The notes under the pieces were generated by a model. That model worked only from the letters and a program-made list of their open reading frames with translations. It was not told where the DNA came from and ran no database searches. The translations under genes were made by a program, and so were the position numbers. Shown here in pieces: positions 8,375 to 17,738 of a DNA stretch of 64,000 nt; position 1 is the first letter of the stretch; the number at the start of each line of letters is the position of its first letter. Source of the DNA: Planctomycetales bacterium (GTDB lineage: Bacteria; Planctomycetota; Planctomycetia; Planctomycetales; Planctomycetaceae); the NCBI GenBank assembly GCA_028285345.1, contig JANQPT010000059.1:16041-80040 (forward strand). The letters run 5' to 3'.

Positions 8375-10362
8375 TGACTGCCACCACCACCGCCGCGCTG
8401 CTTAGCGAATTGTGCAATCGCAACTTCAAATTCGGCTTTGTCGACATTGCCGTCGCTGTTGGCATCGATCCGGTCGAAGCTGGAAGCTAACCGGCCGCCG
8501 GCGACCTCATCTTTAGTCAGTTGGCCATCGTTGTTCTTGTCCATTTTGTCGAAGAATGCGGACATCTGCGCACTGCCGGGAGCGCCACCTTTCTGTCCCG
8601 CAGACTTGCCGTTTTGCGGTCCGCGTTTACCGCGTCCCGCTTCGCGACGGGGACCGTCGCCAGACGACTGCCGCTGGCCGGGGGAGCGCTCGCCGGTCGA
8701 CTGGCGGCCTTTTCCACCACGTCGCCGTCCGGCAGCAGCCTTCTGTTCGCGCTCGGCCACAGGTTTTTCCGGCACGGCGTCTTCCAGAACTGTGAACAGA
8801 TCGGGCAGCGACGTCCGCGGCGCTAAGACCACTTCCTCATCTTCAGCCACGCCGACGGGAAATTTGGCGTCGGCTTCGGCGGTTTCGATCTCGCGGACTT
8901 CCGTCTCCACGTCGTTCGTGGCGCCGATGTAGATCTGCCGGATTTCAGGTCCCTGCGGCGTGAGTGCAAATACAAAGTACTGGTCGTTGCGGGCGATGAC
9001 CGCCTGAACGGGGACTTTGAGGACGTCATCCAGGATGTCGGAGATGATCTCCACTTCGGCGGTGAGTCCCGGTTTGAGGGTACCAATGCTCTCCGAGTCA
9101 TTGATGACGCGAATCACCGCGGTGTATTCCCGCAGATCCGGTTGCCGCCAGCTCGGCGAATTGGGGACCGAAGCCACCGTATCAACTTCGCCTTGGTAGA
9201 AGCGGTCCGATTTGCGGCTGACCTTGATGATTGCCGGCATGCCTTCTTGGACGCGGCCGATTTTCGATTCGTGGATGCGCGTGTCAACTTGCATTTGCGA
9301 CATGTCGGGCAGTTTGATGATCGCCTGCCGGTTGTCGACGGAAGCGCCTTCTTCAATCACGCGCTCTTGGTTGCTGCGGCGACTGCTCTCGGTGGCATAG
9401 ATCACCTGGCCTGCCTGCGGCGCGACGATCGTACATTGCGCGATCTGTTCTTCGAGCTTTTCGAGTTTGGTTCTTTCGACGGTTGCGGTCATTTCCCGCG
9501 CCGCGAGATCAGCCTTGGCCTGGGAGAGCGCGGCTTCCGCCTTTTGGATCGTGCGTTGTAGCTCGCGCTTGAACTCTTCTGCATTGGCTTCTTTCTCGGC
9601 CAATTCACGCTGTTTTTGGTATTTATGGAGGACCTGCAGTTCAAGTTCCGCTTCTTTGAGCTTCAGCTCAGCGGTCTTAACGGCGATCCGTTTCTGCTCC
9701 AACTCGTTTTGGTTGACGTAGCCTTTTTTGCTCTGCTTTTTTGCAAAGGCGTACGCGTCGCGACTGGATGACAATGTCTCTTTGGCGAGTGTAATCTTCG
9801 ATTCCGCCGCGGTTTCGAGCACCTCGAAATCGCCTTTCAAGTATTTCTCCAAATCGAGATCCGCCAATTTCACTTGCAGCTTTGCGGCCGCGACGTCGCT
9901 TTCATTGACGGTTTCCTGGATCTCCAAGGCATCCTTGGCTTGGTCGCGCATTGCTTCGGCTTGCGTCAACTTGATCTTCTGCTCGTCAAGGTTGTCCTGA
10001 TAGACCGAAGCATCAAGCTTGACCAGGGTCATCCCTTCATAAGCCAGTGTGCCTTCCGGGACGATGGAGATGATCTTCGTGCTGCCTTTGACGTTGCTGC
10101 TCAACGTCACGTTACTGGCACTATCGAGATTGCCGGTCGCAACGACCGTCAGCCGCAACTCGCCCCGCTTGACGGGCGCGGTGATCAAGTCATAGTCGGT
10201 GTTTTCCTGGTAAAACCACTGGGGGAGTTTGCCTTCGACGGCGGCGTAGGCGACGGCGCCACCAACGAGAAGGATGGTGGCAATTCCAAGTAGCGCGCGT
10301 TTGCCGATTCGTCCGTGCCGAGAAGCACTTGGTCCATGCTGGTGGCGAATGTTAGGTGCCAT
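8371..10362 (-). CDS. MacA/HlyD-type periplasmic adaptor with C-terminal EF-hands
   Basis: Membrane-fusion (adaptor) subunit of the MacAB-like exporter. A single N-terminal anchor helix spans about residues 20-43. A lipoyl/barrel half follows, then a long heptad-rich coiled coil (about 130-320), then the second half of the lipoyl and beta-barrel domains. An Arg/Gly/Ser-rich linker (about 550-598) leads to two canonical EF-hand loops starting at D608 (DKNNDGQLTKDE) and D633 (DANSDGNVDKAE), and a Gly-rich end. Typical adaptors are about 370-420 residues; this one is 663 because of the longer coiled coil and the calcium-binding tail. It is the first gene of the operon. Confidence 0.9.
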   Translation of the reverse strand: MAPNIRHQHGPSASRHGRIGKRALLGIATILLVGGAVAYAAVEGKLPQWFYQENTDYDLITAPVKRGELRLTVVATGNLDSASNVTLSSNVKGSTKIISIVPEGTLAYEGMTLVKLDASVYQDNLDEQKIKLTQAEAMRDQAKDALEIQETVNESDVAAAKLQVKLADLDLEKYLKGDFEVLETAAESKITLAKETLSSSRDAYAFAKKQSKKGYVNQNELEQKRIAVKTAELKLKEAELELQVLHKYQKQRELAEKEANAEEFKRELQRTIQKAEAALSQAKADLAAREMTATVERTKLEKLEEQIAQCTIVAPQAGQVIYATESSRRSNQERVIEEGASVDNRQAIIKLPDMSQMQVDTRIHESKIGRVQEGMPAIIKVSRKSDRFYQGEVDTVASVPNSPSWRQPDLREYTAVIRVINDSESIGTLKPGLTAEVEIISDILDDVLKVPVQAVIARNDQYFVFALTPQGPEIRQIYIGATNDVETEVREIETAEADAKFPVGVAEDEEVVLAPRTSLPDLFTVLEDAVPEKPVAEREQKAAAGRRRGGKGRQSTGERSPGQRQSSGDGPRREAGRGKRGPQNGKSAGQKGGAPGSAQMSAFFDKMDKNNDGQLTKDEVAGGRLASSFDRIDANSDGNVDKAEFEVAIAQFAKQRGGGGGSQ

Positions 10363-10906
10363 CAGTGTTCTTTCCGCAGGTCGGATTGTATGTCGGAGGG
10401 AATTCCAGGGTTTACTAGATAAAACCCCGGCGGGTGTGGAGGGTTTCGGTCAGTCTTGAGTTCCCAGGAGCAAACTCGCATCGAAACATGCTCCCCTGCC
10501 GTAACCGCTATCTCTTATCATATCCAAAATTAAGCAAATGTTAAGCCGTTTTGTCTCAAAATTCCGTTTTCGCCTGCCAGGAACGCATTGTGGTCGGTCT
10601 CCGACTTCCTGCGCAGTCGTCACGGTCGCCCGGTCGTCTCGCTCTTGAGAATCAACGGCATCTCAAATACGATGATCCTAATGGGCGGTGGTTGTTCCTG
10701 CGGAAGGTCCGCTTTAAGATTGGAGAGGCTGTTCCGGATCCAGTTTGTCGGCCGTCCGTACTCACCCTCATCGGCGCGCGGCGTGGAAATGGTTCGTCGA
10801 AAGCTCATCAAATGCTCTTTCCCAGCGGCCGTTTCAAAGTTTCCTAACCGGAATTGCCGAAATGATCGACTGACGTTTTTGCTGATTGGCTCGAAGGAAT
10901 TTACTC
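10363..10906. other. Divergent intergenic region
   Basis: This 544-bp region separates the minus-strand export operon from the plus-strand response regulator and must hold both promoters. An AT-rich patch at about 10515-10555 is the likeliest promoter area. No gene, RNA or clear operator was seen. Confidence 0.5.
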
Positions 10907-11287
10907 ATGGCTGACGCCGCTAAGATTGTGCTGATTGAGGATGACCGCGAGATCCGCTCGACGATCTCCAGCGTTCTTTCCGCAGCCGGCTACGATGTGT
11001 CGGCAGCACACAATGGTGTAGAAGGCCAGAAACTGATCAGTTCCAGCCGGCCGGATTTGATCATTACCGACATGATGATGCCGCAGTTGGGCGGCTTTCC
11101 GGTATTGGAGTTTCTGAAGTCGATGGACGATCCGCCGCCGGTGATCATGATTACCGCCAACGAGGGTGGCCGTCATAAGGCCTACGCCGAAATGTTGGGC
11201 GTCTCGGACTATCTGCGCAAGCCGTTTGCGATGGACGTGATGTTGGAAGCCGTCGAGAAAGCACTGGGACAAAACGCGGAATCGTGA
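10907..11287 (+). CDS. Single-domain response regulator (receiver only)
   Basis: A 126-residue CheY-like receiver domain with no output domain. The acidic pocket E11-D12-D13, phosphoacceptor D55 (in LIITDMMMPQ), the switch Thr in MITAN and the conserved Lys in LRKPFA are all present. The ATG at 10907 is chosen over an in-frame codon seven residues upstream because GAAGGA lies at proper spacing before it. No histidine kinase is encoded nearby. It probably signals by protein-protein contact. Confidence 0.9.
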   Translation: MADAAKIVLIEDDREIRSTISSVLSAAGYDVSAAHNGVEGQKLISSSRPDLIITDMMMPQLGGFPVLEFLKSMDDPPPVIMITANEGGRHKAYAEMLGVSDYLRKPFAMDVMLEAVEKALGQNAES

Positions 11288-11542
11288 TCGGTTTTCCAGT
11301 GAGGAGGTGACCTGTCGCACGCGTCGCTGCCGATTGGTTTTCTCAAGTGTCCAGTGCGAAGCGGTGGGCGTTGCCAGCGATAGAGCGCGGTCGCGTGGTG
11401 TTTCCCGCTTCTTGCTTCCATCGCGCCGGCGATCATTAAATCGTCGAAATCCATGGAGACGAACGGCTCTTGCGTCGATGTTTTAGCCTGGATACACTCA
11501 AGAATGTTGATGTTTTGATGCGGATCACGTTCTCGAATCAGC

Positions 11543-13006
11543 ATGCCTGCAATGTCTTCTCAATCTTCCCAACACAACCACGAGCATGCGTTTACGGCGA
11601 TGAATGCCGAAGCGGCTGACGGGCTGACGTTGCTGAGCCGGCGGAACATGCTTAAGGCGGGCTTGGCGGGCATGGCGGGTTTGTCGTTGCCTCAATTGCT
11701 CCGCACGCGCGATGTGGCTGCGGCGTCGGGCCGAGCGATGTCGGGCGGAAAGAGTGTCATCTTGCTCTGGATGACGGGCGGGCCGAGCCACATCGACACT
11801 TGGGATCCCAAACCGGATCGTCCCTTTAATAACCGCGGCCCTTTTTCACCGATTGCGACGGCGCTTCCCGGCGTGCAGATCTGTGAGCATCTTCCCAAAC
11901 AGGCGTCGATGCTGGATCGATTTACAGTGATTCGCTCAGTCGATGCGCGCAAGAGCAGCCACGAGCCGAACCGCGTATTTCAAACCGGCAATCGCAAGGC
12001 GGCGCCGCGGACGAATCCCAAGGGCGACAAGTACCCTGCCATTGCCTCGGTGGTCTCGAAGTTCCATGGCGCGAATCAGCCCGGCATGCCGCCGTACGTG
12101 GCGTTTATGCGTTCGAAATCTCACATTGGATTTGCGGGCTATTTGGGCAAGGAATACGACCCGTTCATCGGCAATCAGGCGGCCAAGCTGCCGATCTATT
12201 CGCTGGTTGGGAAAAATACCGGCAAAACCAGTGGAGCGGATTTGTTTCGATTGCCGCGCGGCATCAGCCACGACCGAATCGGAAATCGTCGTTCGCTGAT
12301 GCAGGACTTCGACCGGTTGCGGAGCGATTTGGATCAGTCCGGCTCGATGGATGCCGTGGACAAGTACAACCAGCAGGCGGTCGATATCGTGGTTGGACGC
12401 CGGGCGCAGCAGGCGTTTGATTTGTCGCGGGAACCGGCGGCGATGCGCGAGCGGTATGGAACGCACCTATGGTGCCAGCAAGCACTGCTGGCGCGGCGAC
12501 TGGTCGAAGCGGGTGTGAGTTTCGTGACGCTTGATCTGAGTTATCACACCGCGTCGGGAACGTGGGACAACCACGGCATTCCCGGCGGCGTCTACGGTGG
12601 AATTTCCAAGGGGCTGCAGCCGTTATTGCCGCTGTTCGACCACTTGTTGACCACTTTGGTGGGCGATTTGGAAGAGCGCGGACTGTTGGACGATGTACTG
12701 GTTATCGCGATGGGTGAGTTCGGCCGCACGCCGAACATGGGTACACAAGGGAGCGTGGACGGCCGCAATCATTGGCCGGTGGTGATGTCGATGTCTCTGG
12801 CCGGTGGCGGGTTGCGGCACGGGCAGGTGATCGGCGCTACCGAGCAAGACGGCGGCCAGATCAAAGCCCGCCCGGTTACGCCTGGAGATTTGGCGGCAAC
12901 GATCTATAAACATATGGACGTGCCGCTGGACGCGACGTATCTCGATCCCCGCGGCCGTCCGATTTATATCGTCGAGGACGGCGAACCGATCGAAGAACTA
13001 TTCTGA
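11543..13006 (+). CDS. DUF1501 domain-containing protein with Tat signal
   Basis: Member of the DUF1501 family, which is greatly expanded in Planctomycetes and has an alkaline-phosphatase/sulfatase-like fold; the enzymatic function is not established. A twin-arginine motif SRRNMLK lies at residues 32-38, followed by a hydrophobic stretch, so export by Tat in a folded state is expected. Family landmarks are MTGGPSHIDTWDPKP near residue 80 and GEFGRTPNMG near 395. In planctomycetes such genes often follow a DUF1553/DUF1549 cytochrome partner, but none is present here. The start could also be three codons downstream. Confidence 0.9.
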   Translation: MPAMSSQSSQHNHEHAFTAMNAEAADGLTLLSRRNMLKAGLAGMAGLSLPQLLRTRDVAAASGRAMSGGKSVILLWMTGGPSHIDTWDPKPDRPFNNRGPFSPIATALPGVQICEHLPKQASMLDRFTVIRSVDARKSSHEPNRVFQTGNRKAAPRTNPKGDKYPAIASVVSKFHGANQPGMPPYVAFMRSKSHIGFAGYLGKEYDPFIGNQAAKLPIYSLVGKNTGKTSGADLFRLPRGISHDRIGNRRSLMQDFDRLRSDLDQSGSMDAVDKYNQQAVDIVVGRRAQQAFDLSREPAAMRERYGTHLWCQQALLARRLVEAGVSFVTLDLSYHTASGTWDNHGIPGGVYGGISKGLQPLLPLFDHLLTTLVGDLEERGLLDDVLVIAMGEFGRTPNMGTQGSVDGRNHWPVVMSMSLAGGGLRHGQVIGATEQDGGQIKARPVTPGDLAATIYKHMDVPLDATYLDPRGRPIYIVEDGEPIEELF

Positions 13007-13078
13007 TCCGCGCGCGGCGCCGTGCCGGACCAGGTTAGCGTCCAATTATTGAACGCCGTTGCGGGCAATCGGACGATC

Positions 13079-14404
13079 ATGCACATTGCCATTATCACTG
13101 CCGGCGGCGCAGGAATGTTTTGCGGCTCCTGCATGCACGACAACACCTGGGCCCGCGCGCTGCAGGCTGCCGGTCACAAAGTCACTCTGATCCCCACGTA
13201 TACCCCGATTCGCGTCGACGAAGATGACGTGAGCATCGACCGCGTTTTTTTCGGGGGGCTCAACGTTTATTTCGATTATCGCTACCCGCTGTGGCAGAAG
13301 ATTCCACGGGCTCTGACGCGCTGGCTCGATTCACCCATGTTGCTCAACTTGGTCACGCGGATTGCGATCAGTAATGATGCTCAGGAACTCGGAGCGCTGA
13401 CTGCGGCGATGCTGGAAGGGACAGACGGTCCGCATCACCGCGAGGCCCGCGAACTGGCCGAGTTTTTGGGTCGACAGTTACGGCCGGACGTGATTTGCTT
13501 CAGCAATATTTTGCTGTCGGGCGCTATGCCCTGTTTGCGCGAATACTATCAGGGACCAGTCTTTTGTCTCCTGCAGGGGGACGACATTTTTTTGACGGAC
13601 CTTCCGAAATCGCATCAATCGCGTGCCCTCGAGTTGATCAAGAGCCACGGGCGACACTTTGATGGATTTCTGTCACACAGCGAATACTACAGCGGCTTCA
13701 TGGCGGACTATTTGCAGTTGCCGCGGCAAAAGTTTCACCACTTGCCTTTGGGAATTGATTTGCAGGGTCACGACGGCCGTCCGCGCGAGTGCGGCGATCC
13801 GTTTACCATCGGCTATTTTGCGCGGATTTGTCCTGAAAAAGGGCTGCACCAACTGATTGATGCGTTTCGAATTCTGCGAGAACGTCATCCGGAAGTCCGT
13901 CTGCGAGCGGGAGGATACCTGGGCAAGCGAGATGCCCGGTACTTTAAGGATCTCAGCAAGTCGGCCACGGATCTGGGGACGGCGTTCCAATACATCGGCA
14001 GTCCGGGGTCGCATGCGGAGAAGGTTGAGTTTCTCAAATCTCTGGACGTGCTGAGCGTGCCGACGACTTACCGCGAGCCGAAGGGGATTTATGTTTTGGA
14101 GGCGATGGCGAACGGAGTTCCCGTCGTCCAACCGCGTCACGGCGCGTTCCCTGAGCTAATTGAATCGTCAGGGGGGGGACTGCTCGTTGAACCGGACGAT
14201 TCCGAGGCGTTGGCGCGCGGACTGGAAGAATTGCTGGTCGATCGGACGCGCCGCGACAATTTGGCACAGGCGGCGCATCGCCACGTGCACCAGCGGTACG
14301 GGACGAACTCCTTGGTGGAAGACACGCTGCAGATCTTTGAGTCGGTCGACAGTCGGCGGTCGGAGGCACGCACTGAAGCCGCCGCCTCGATCGAGCCGAG
14401 TTGA
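13079..14404 (+). CDS. Glycosyltransferase, GT4/GT1 type
   Basis: Retaining GT-B glycosyltransferase of 441 residues. The N-terminal domain begins at once with a Rossmann strand and a glycine-rich loop (MHIAIITAGGAGMFCGSCMH). The C-terminal nucleotide-sugar domain has the conserved EPKGIYVLEAMANG segment (E-x7-E type) and GVPVVQP. The ATG at 13079 fits the fold better than a GTG 19 codons upstream. It begins 72 bases after the DUF1501 gene and converges on a small membrane protein gene. Acceptor and sugar cannot be predicted. Confidence 0.88.
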   Translation: MHIAIITAGGAGMFCGSCMHDNTWARALQAAGHKVTLIPTYTPIRVDEDDVSIDRVFFGGLNVYFDYRYPLWQKIPRALTRWLDSPMLLNLVTRIAISNDAQELGALTAAMLEGTDGPHHREARELAEFLGRQLRPDVICFSNILLSGAMPCLREYYQGPVFCLLQGDDIFLTDLPKSHQSRALELIKSHGRHFDGFLSHSEYYSGFMADYLQLPRQKFHHLPLGIDLQGHDGRPRECGDPFTIGYFARICPEKGLHQLIDAFRILRERHPEVRLRAGGYLGKRDARYFKDLSKSATDLGTAFQYIGSPGSHAEKVEFLKSLDVLSVPTTYREPKGIYVLEAMANGVPVVQPRHGAFPELIESSGGGLLVEPDDSEALARGLEELLVDRTRRDNLAQAAHRHVHQRYGTNSLVEDTLQIFESVDSRRSEARTEAAASIEPS

Positions 14405-14429
14405 GTGTTCTTCGCATGCGGTTCGGGTA

Positions 14430-14936
14430 TCAGCCGACCGGCTTTGTGCGACACGTCCACCAGATTGCAAGCAACACCGCGGTTGCCGCGAGTCCCGCGA
14501 TCCGCAAGTAGCCACTTTCAAACACGACAATGGCGTTGAAGAATATGAACGCCAAATAGGACTGCAACGCTATGGTGATCCAGTTACGACGGCGTTGATG
14601 ACCTGCCGGATCGGTCCACCACCAGCAGACATCTCCCAGCCAGAGTACGAGCACGAGATAATTGAACCAAACGCCGCCGCCCCAATTCCAGCCGACCACG
14701 GCAGCCGTCTCAGCGGCGGTATGCTCGACCGCTAGCGCGTGACTCCAAGCATGATAGAAGTGAAACGCCGCCGCCACGTGCAGACACATCGCGACGCACC
14801 CAGCCGTCCAGCAGATCCGGGCGATCACGACAGCACCGGCAATGCGGTGGCGGGCCAATAGCAGGCAGAGGGTGACCACGTAACCGAGTGACGCCAGCGA
14901 TGCCGTTAGCTTGGTGACGACTTCACCGCTGGACAT
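14430..14936 (-). CDS. Small polytopic membrane protein
   Basis: A 168-residue hydrophobic protein with about five predicted membrane helices and several Trp/His-rich ends (CWWW, HFYHAWSHA). The frame is open to 15101, which would overlap the divergent TPR gene; the ATG at 14936 matches the start of the hydrophobic protein. I do not recognise a family. It is convergent with the glycosyltransferase gene (25-base gap). Confidence 0.6.
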   Translation of the reverse strand: MSSGEVVTKLTASLASLGYVVTLCLLLARHRIAGAVVIARICWTAGCVAMCLHVAAAFHFYHAWSHALAVEHTAAETAAVVGWNWGGGVWFNYLVLVLWLGDVCWWWTDPAGHQRRRNWITIALQSYLAFIFFNAIVVFESGYLRIAGLAATAVLLAIWWTCRTKPVG

Positions 14937-14999
14937 TGTGAATCCTTGGTCAATATTGCGCGGGTCGAAAATCGGCAATGGAGCAGCATGAGTTGCTTC

Positions 15000-15008
15000 T
15001 GCTATAAT
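15000..15008 (+). promoter_or_regulatory. Extended -10 promoter element upstream of the first TPR gene
   Basis: TGCTATAAT, an extended -10 box, lies 68 bases before the ATG at 15076. No good -35 box is visible at 17-base spacing, which is common for extended -10 promoters. The identical nonamer precedes the paralogous gene at 16406. Confidence 0.55.
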
Positions 15009-15075
15009 CGCCGCCAATCTGCCGAGGACAAGCTGAGAATGAGAACTTAGTCCGTGCCCAGGGAGTGCATAACAA

Positions 15076-16200
15076 ATGGCCGTCGGTACGATTTCCGCCA
15101 ATGCTCTACAGCCGCTGCTGGAACTGCTGGACCGGATCGAAGAGACCGGCGTGGCGAGGCCTGAGAACTGCCTGCTGAGCGATTATCTACAATTCCTGGT
15201 CAAACACCAGATTCTCTCGGCAAATTCCGCATTGAAGATCGTGATGCTGTATTACGGCAGCCGCTACGGAGGCCGAAACGACCGTGTCGAAGGTGCCAGC
15301 GACGCGATTGCGGATTTGCGAGCGGCACGACGGCGACTTGAGAACATGCCCGCCGACGAAGTCCGCGCGTTGGCGGAGACTTTGAGCGCGACGTTTGCGG
15401 CGCTTGGCGTTGAGGCGGCCGATGCTGACGACGTAGCTATGCCGCACACGCCATCACCTGACAACAAGAAATCTGCGCTTCCGTTGCGGGCCAAGTTAGA
15501 AAAACGACAAGGACCGTTCGACCAAAGGCAAACACAATTCCGGCCTCCCAATCCACAGGCCCGTTTTCGCTTACGCCTCTTGATGGGGTTCGTCTTTTGG
15601 ACGGCTGTCGTGTTGGCAATTGGGTTTTTTGCTCACGATCGTATTGAGTCAGCGGTCGACCTAGTCTTGGATTCCTCCGGCAAAAATCAAATGAATGCGG
15701 TGTATAGCGGCAATTCGCGGAGCCGCAGGCGGTATCGATTGAATGGACGCCGGGCTTGGATCCTGGCAGGCCAAAATGAGGCGATCCAGATTGCGCAGAT
15801 GAAAAAGCTTGCCCGTGAGCACAATGTGCGCGGTGAGTCGGCTGAGGTTTTCTACATCTACGAGCGGCTGCTGTCGCGCGATCCCGGCAACGCCGATCTG
15901 AAGAATGATCTTGCTTGGTATATGTTGACGCCGAGAAAGGAATGGTACCGTGACCCCGTCCGCGCTCTGCATTTGGCGGAAGAGGCCGTACAGGCGGACC
16001 CCAAGCCGTCTTATCTGGTGACGTTGGCGGAGGCCTGTTTTCAGAACGGCGATCCCGTGCGCGCGTCGCAATTGGTTCAGCAGGCGATTGCCGGCAGTTC
16101 ACGTAATCATCAGTATTTGGAAGATCAACTCAAGAAGTTTCAACAGGCGGCCAACAACGCCTCGGAAACTGCGGCCAAGGAACAATCGGCGGCAAATTAG
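15076..16200 (+). CDS. Membrane-anchored TPR protein, paralog 1
   Basis: A 374-residue protein in three parts. The N-terminal helical domain (1-110) contains LLELLDRIEETGV and CLLSDYLQFLVKH; a linker and one membrane helix (about 170-192) follow; the C-terminal half holds about three TPR-like units (AEVFYIYERLLSRDP, RALHLAEEAVQADP, ASQLVQQA). It closely resembles the next gene over its whole length, so the two arose by tandem duplication. The orientation suggests an N-terminal cytoplasmic domain and exported TPRs. No known function; a scaffold or assembly role is only a guess. A GGGAG ribosome binding site precedes the ATG. Confidence 0.8.
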   Translation: MAVGTISANALQPLLELLDRIEETGVARPENCLLSDYLQFLVKHQILSANSALKIVMLYYGSRYGGRNDRVEGASDAIADLRAARRRLENMPADEVRALAETLSATFAALGVEAADADDVAMPHTPSPDNKKSALPLRAKLEKRQGPFDQRQTQFRPPNPQARFRLRLLMGFVFWTAVVLAIGFFAHDRIESAVDLVLDSSGKNQMNAVYSGNSRSRRRYRLNGRRAWILAGQNEAIQIAQMKKLAREHNVRGESAEVFYIYERLLSRDPGNADLKNDLAWYMLTPRKEWYRDPVRALHLAEEAVQADPKPSYLVTLAEACFQNGDPVRASQLVQQAIAGSSRNHQYLEDQLKKFQQAANNASETAAKEQSAAN

Positions 16201-16317
16201 TCGTGAGTTCCGTGACTCATTGACCGGTTTCGTTGACTTGCGGTTATCAGAAAATCGAAGCAGTGCAACTCGATTTTGAAGCGGGCTCTGCAGATTCCGG
16301 CAAATTCGCAAGATGAT

Positions 16318-16346
16318 CTGACCAACTCCGGATCTCTTGCTATAAT
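16318..16346 (+). promoter_or_regulatory. Sigma-70-like promoter upstream of the second TPR gene
   Basis: CTGACC at 16318-16323 matches TTGACA at four of six positions. A 17-base spacer separates it from TATAAT at 16341-16346, which is preceded by TG to form an extended -10. It lies 59 bases before the ATG at 16406. Confidence 0.6.
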
Positions 16347-16405
16347 CACTTCAGGCACCTCCCTCGGCCAAGCCAGAGATATCTCCACAGCGAGGAGTTG
16401 GGTCA

Positions 16406-17524
16406 ATGTCCGCAGGTTCGGCTGCGTCGAGTCAAGGAATTCGGCGGTTGATTGATCTCCTCAACCGGATCGAACGGGTCGGGGTCTCGAAACCCGATTC
16501 ATGTCTGCTCAGCGACTACCTGCAGTTCCTCGCTGATCATGGCTTGCTGGCTCGGGAATCAGCGCCGCGCATCGAGGAACTCTATTATCAAAGCCGGTAC
16601 GGGGGTAGCGTGGGCGATCAACAGCTGATCGCCCGCACGACCGCTGAACTCGAGTCAACCTTAGCCAGGCTCAGCGAGTTGAACGCGAGCGAGTTGGCAG
16701 AACTGACAGAGAAGCTGAGTTCGAAGTATTCCACCGTTCGGAACGATACGGTTGTGCTCGCAGTTCCGCCGCCGGCTGAGTTGCCAACCGCGCCCAGTCT
16801 GTCATCGCACATTGAGCCCGAGCAACTGGATGACCCGCATGCCCGATTTCGAGAGCGCCGATCGAGTCGCGTGGTGAGGATCTGGTCTACAGTCGCGATT
16901 GGATTGCTGTTGTGGACGTTTGCAGTTTTGACCGCCGCGTATTTTGGTCACGACCAGATTCAGAAAGCCTTCACTTCCATCACGTCTGGCGACAGCAAGC
17001 CGGCGCGGCGGGCGAATCCGCGTTCGAGACGCAATTCTCGGACGGGCTGGCTGAATAACAGGCGAATTTCAATTCTCGCCGACAAGGATGCCGGGTCCCG
17101 CCGCGGCCGATTGAGGTTGCTTGCAGAAGAACACCTGCGCAGAGACGAGTATGCGGAAGCGTTTTATATTTACGAAAGACTGGTCGCCCGCAACCCGGAA
17201 GTTCCTGATTACAAGAACACGTTGGCTTGGATTCTGCTGACTCCCAGCAACGGCTGGTACCGCGATCCAGTGCGGGCAATCGAATTAGCGGAGGAGGCTG
17301 TGGCGGCCGATCCGAATCCGGCCTATTTGGATACGCTTGCGGAGGCTGTACATCAGAATGGCGACTCGCAGCGGGCCGTCGAGCTTGAAGAACGGGCGCT
17401 CGCCTCCAATCCGGAACTGAGGGACCTGGCGTTCTTGCAGCGGCAACTTGAGAAGTTTCGCAAAGCGGTCGAGTCCAAGTCGGCTCAGGCGGCTGAGGAT
17501 TCGCAAACACCCTCCGCGAACTGA
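16406..17524 (+). CDS. Membrane-anchored TPR protein, paralog 2
   Basis: A 372-residue tandem paralog of the preceding gene with the same layout: N-terminal helical domain with LIDLLNRIERVGV and CLLSDYLQFLADH, the shared YYQSRYGG motif near residue 65, a variable linker, one membrane helix (about 160-182), an Arg-rich stretch, and C-terminal TPR-like repeats (AEAFYIYERLVARNP, WILLTPSNGWYRDPVRAIELAEEAV). An AGGAG site precedes the ATG and the gene has its own promoter, so the two copies can be regulated separately. Function unknown. Confidence 0.8.
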   Translation: MSAGSAASSQGIRRLIDLLNRIERVGVSKPDSCLLSDYLQFLADHGLLARESAPRIEELYYQSRYGGSVGDQQLIARTTAELESTLARLSELNASELAELTEKLSSKYSTVRNDTVVLAVPPPAELPTAPSLSSHIEPEQLDDPHARFRERRSSRVVRIWSTVAIGLLLWTFAVLTAAYFGHDQIQKAFTSITSGDSKPARRANPRSRRNSRTGWLNNRRISILADKDAGSRRGRLRLLAEEHLRRDEYAEAFYIYERLVARNPEVPDYKNTLAWILLTPSNGWYRDPVRAIELAEEAVAADPNPAYLDTLAEAVHQNGDSQRAVELEERALASNPELRDLAFLQRQLEKFRKAVESKSAQAAEDSQTPSAN

Positions 17525-17595
17525 ATGGGCCGCGTTCCTTCGCAGCCGTAGCCGGGATGCGGGATTTGAGTGCGTCTGGACAGTTCACGTCGCTA

Positions 17596-17696
17596 CCGAC
17601 CGCAAGCGGTCGGCTTGGTTTCATCAAGAACTGTGTTAGCCACGAATCGCACGAATCTACACGAAATCCGGTGGATCATTCGTGTGAATTCGTGGC
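17596..17696. repeat. Two intergenic inverted repeats
   Basis: CCGACCGC-AA-GCGGTCGG (17596-17613) is a perfect 8-bp stem with a short loop. A longer imperfect inverted repeat follows: its left arm at 17639-17656 begins GCCACGAAT and its right arm at 17678-17696 ends ATTCGTGGC. Both lie between convergent genes and may end transcription in both directions. Confidence 0.6.
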
Positions 17697-17738
17697 GAGA
17701 GCTCTTGTTGGTCTTGATTGTGGTGGGGCGGCTCTGAA

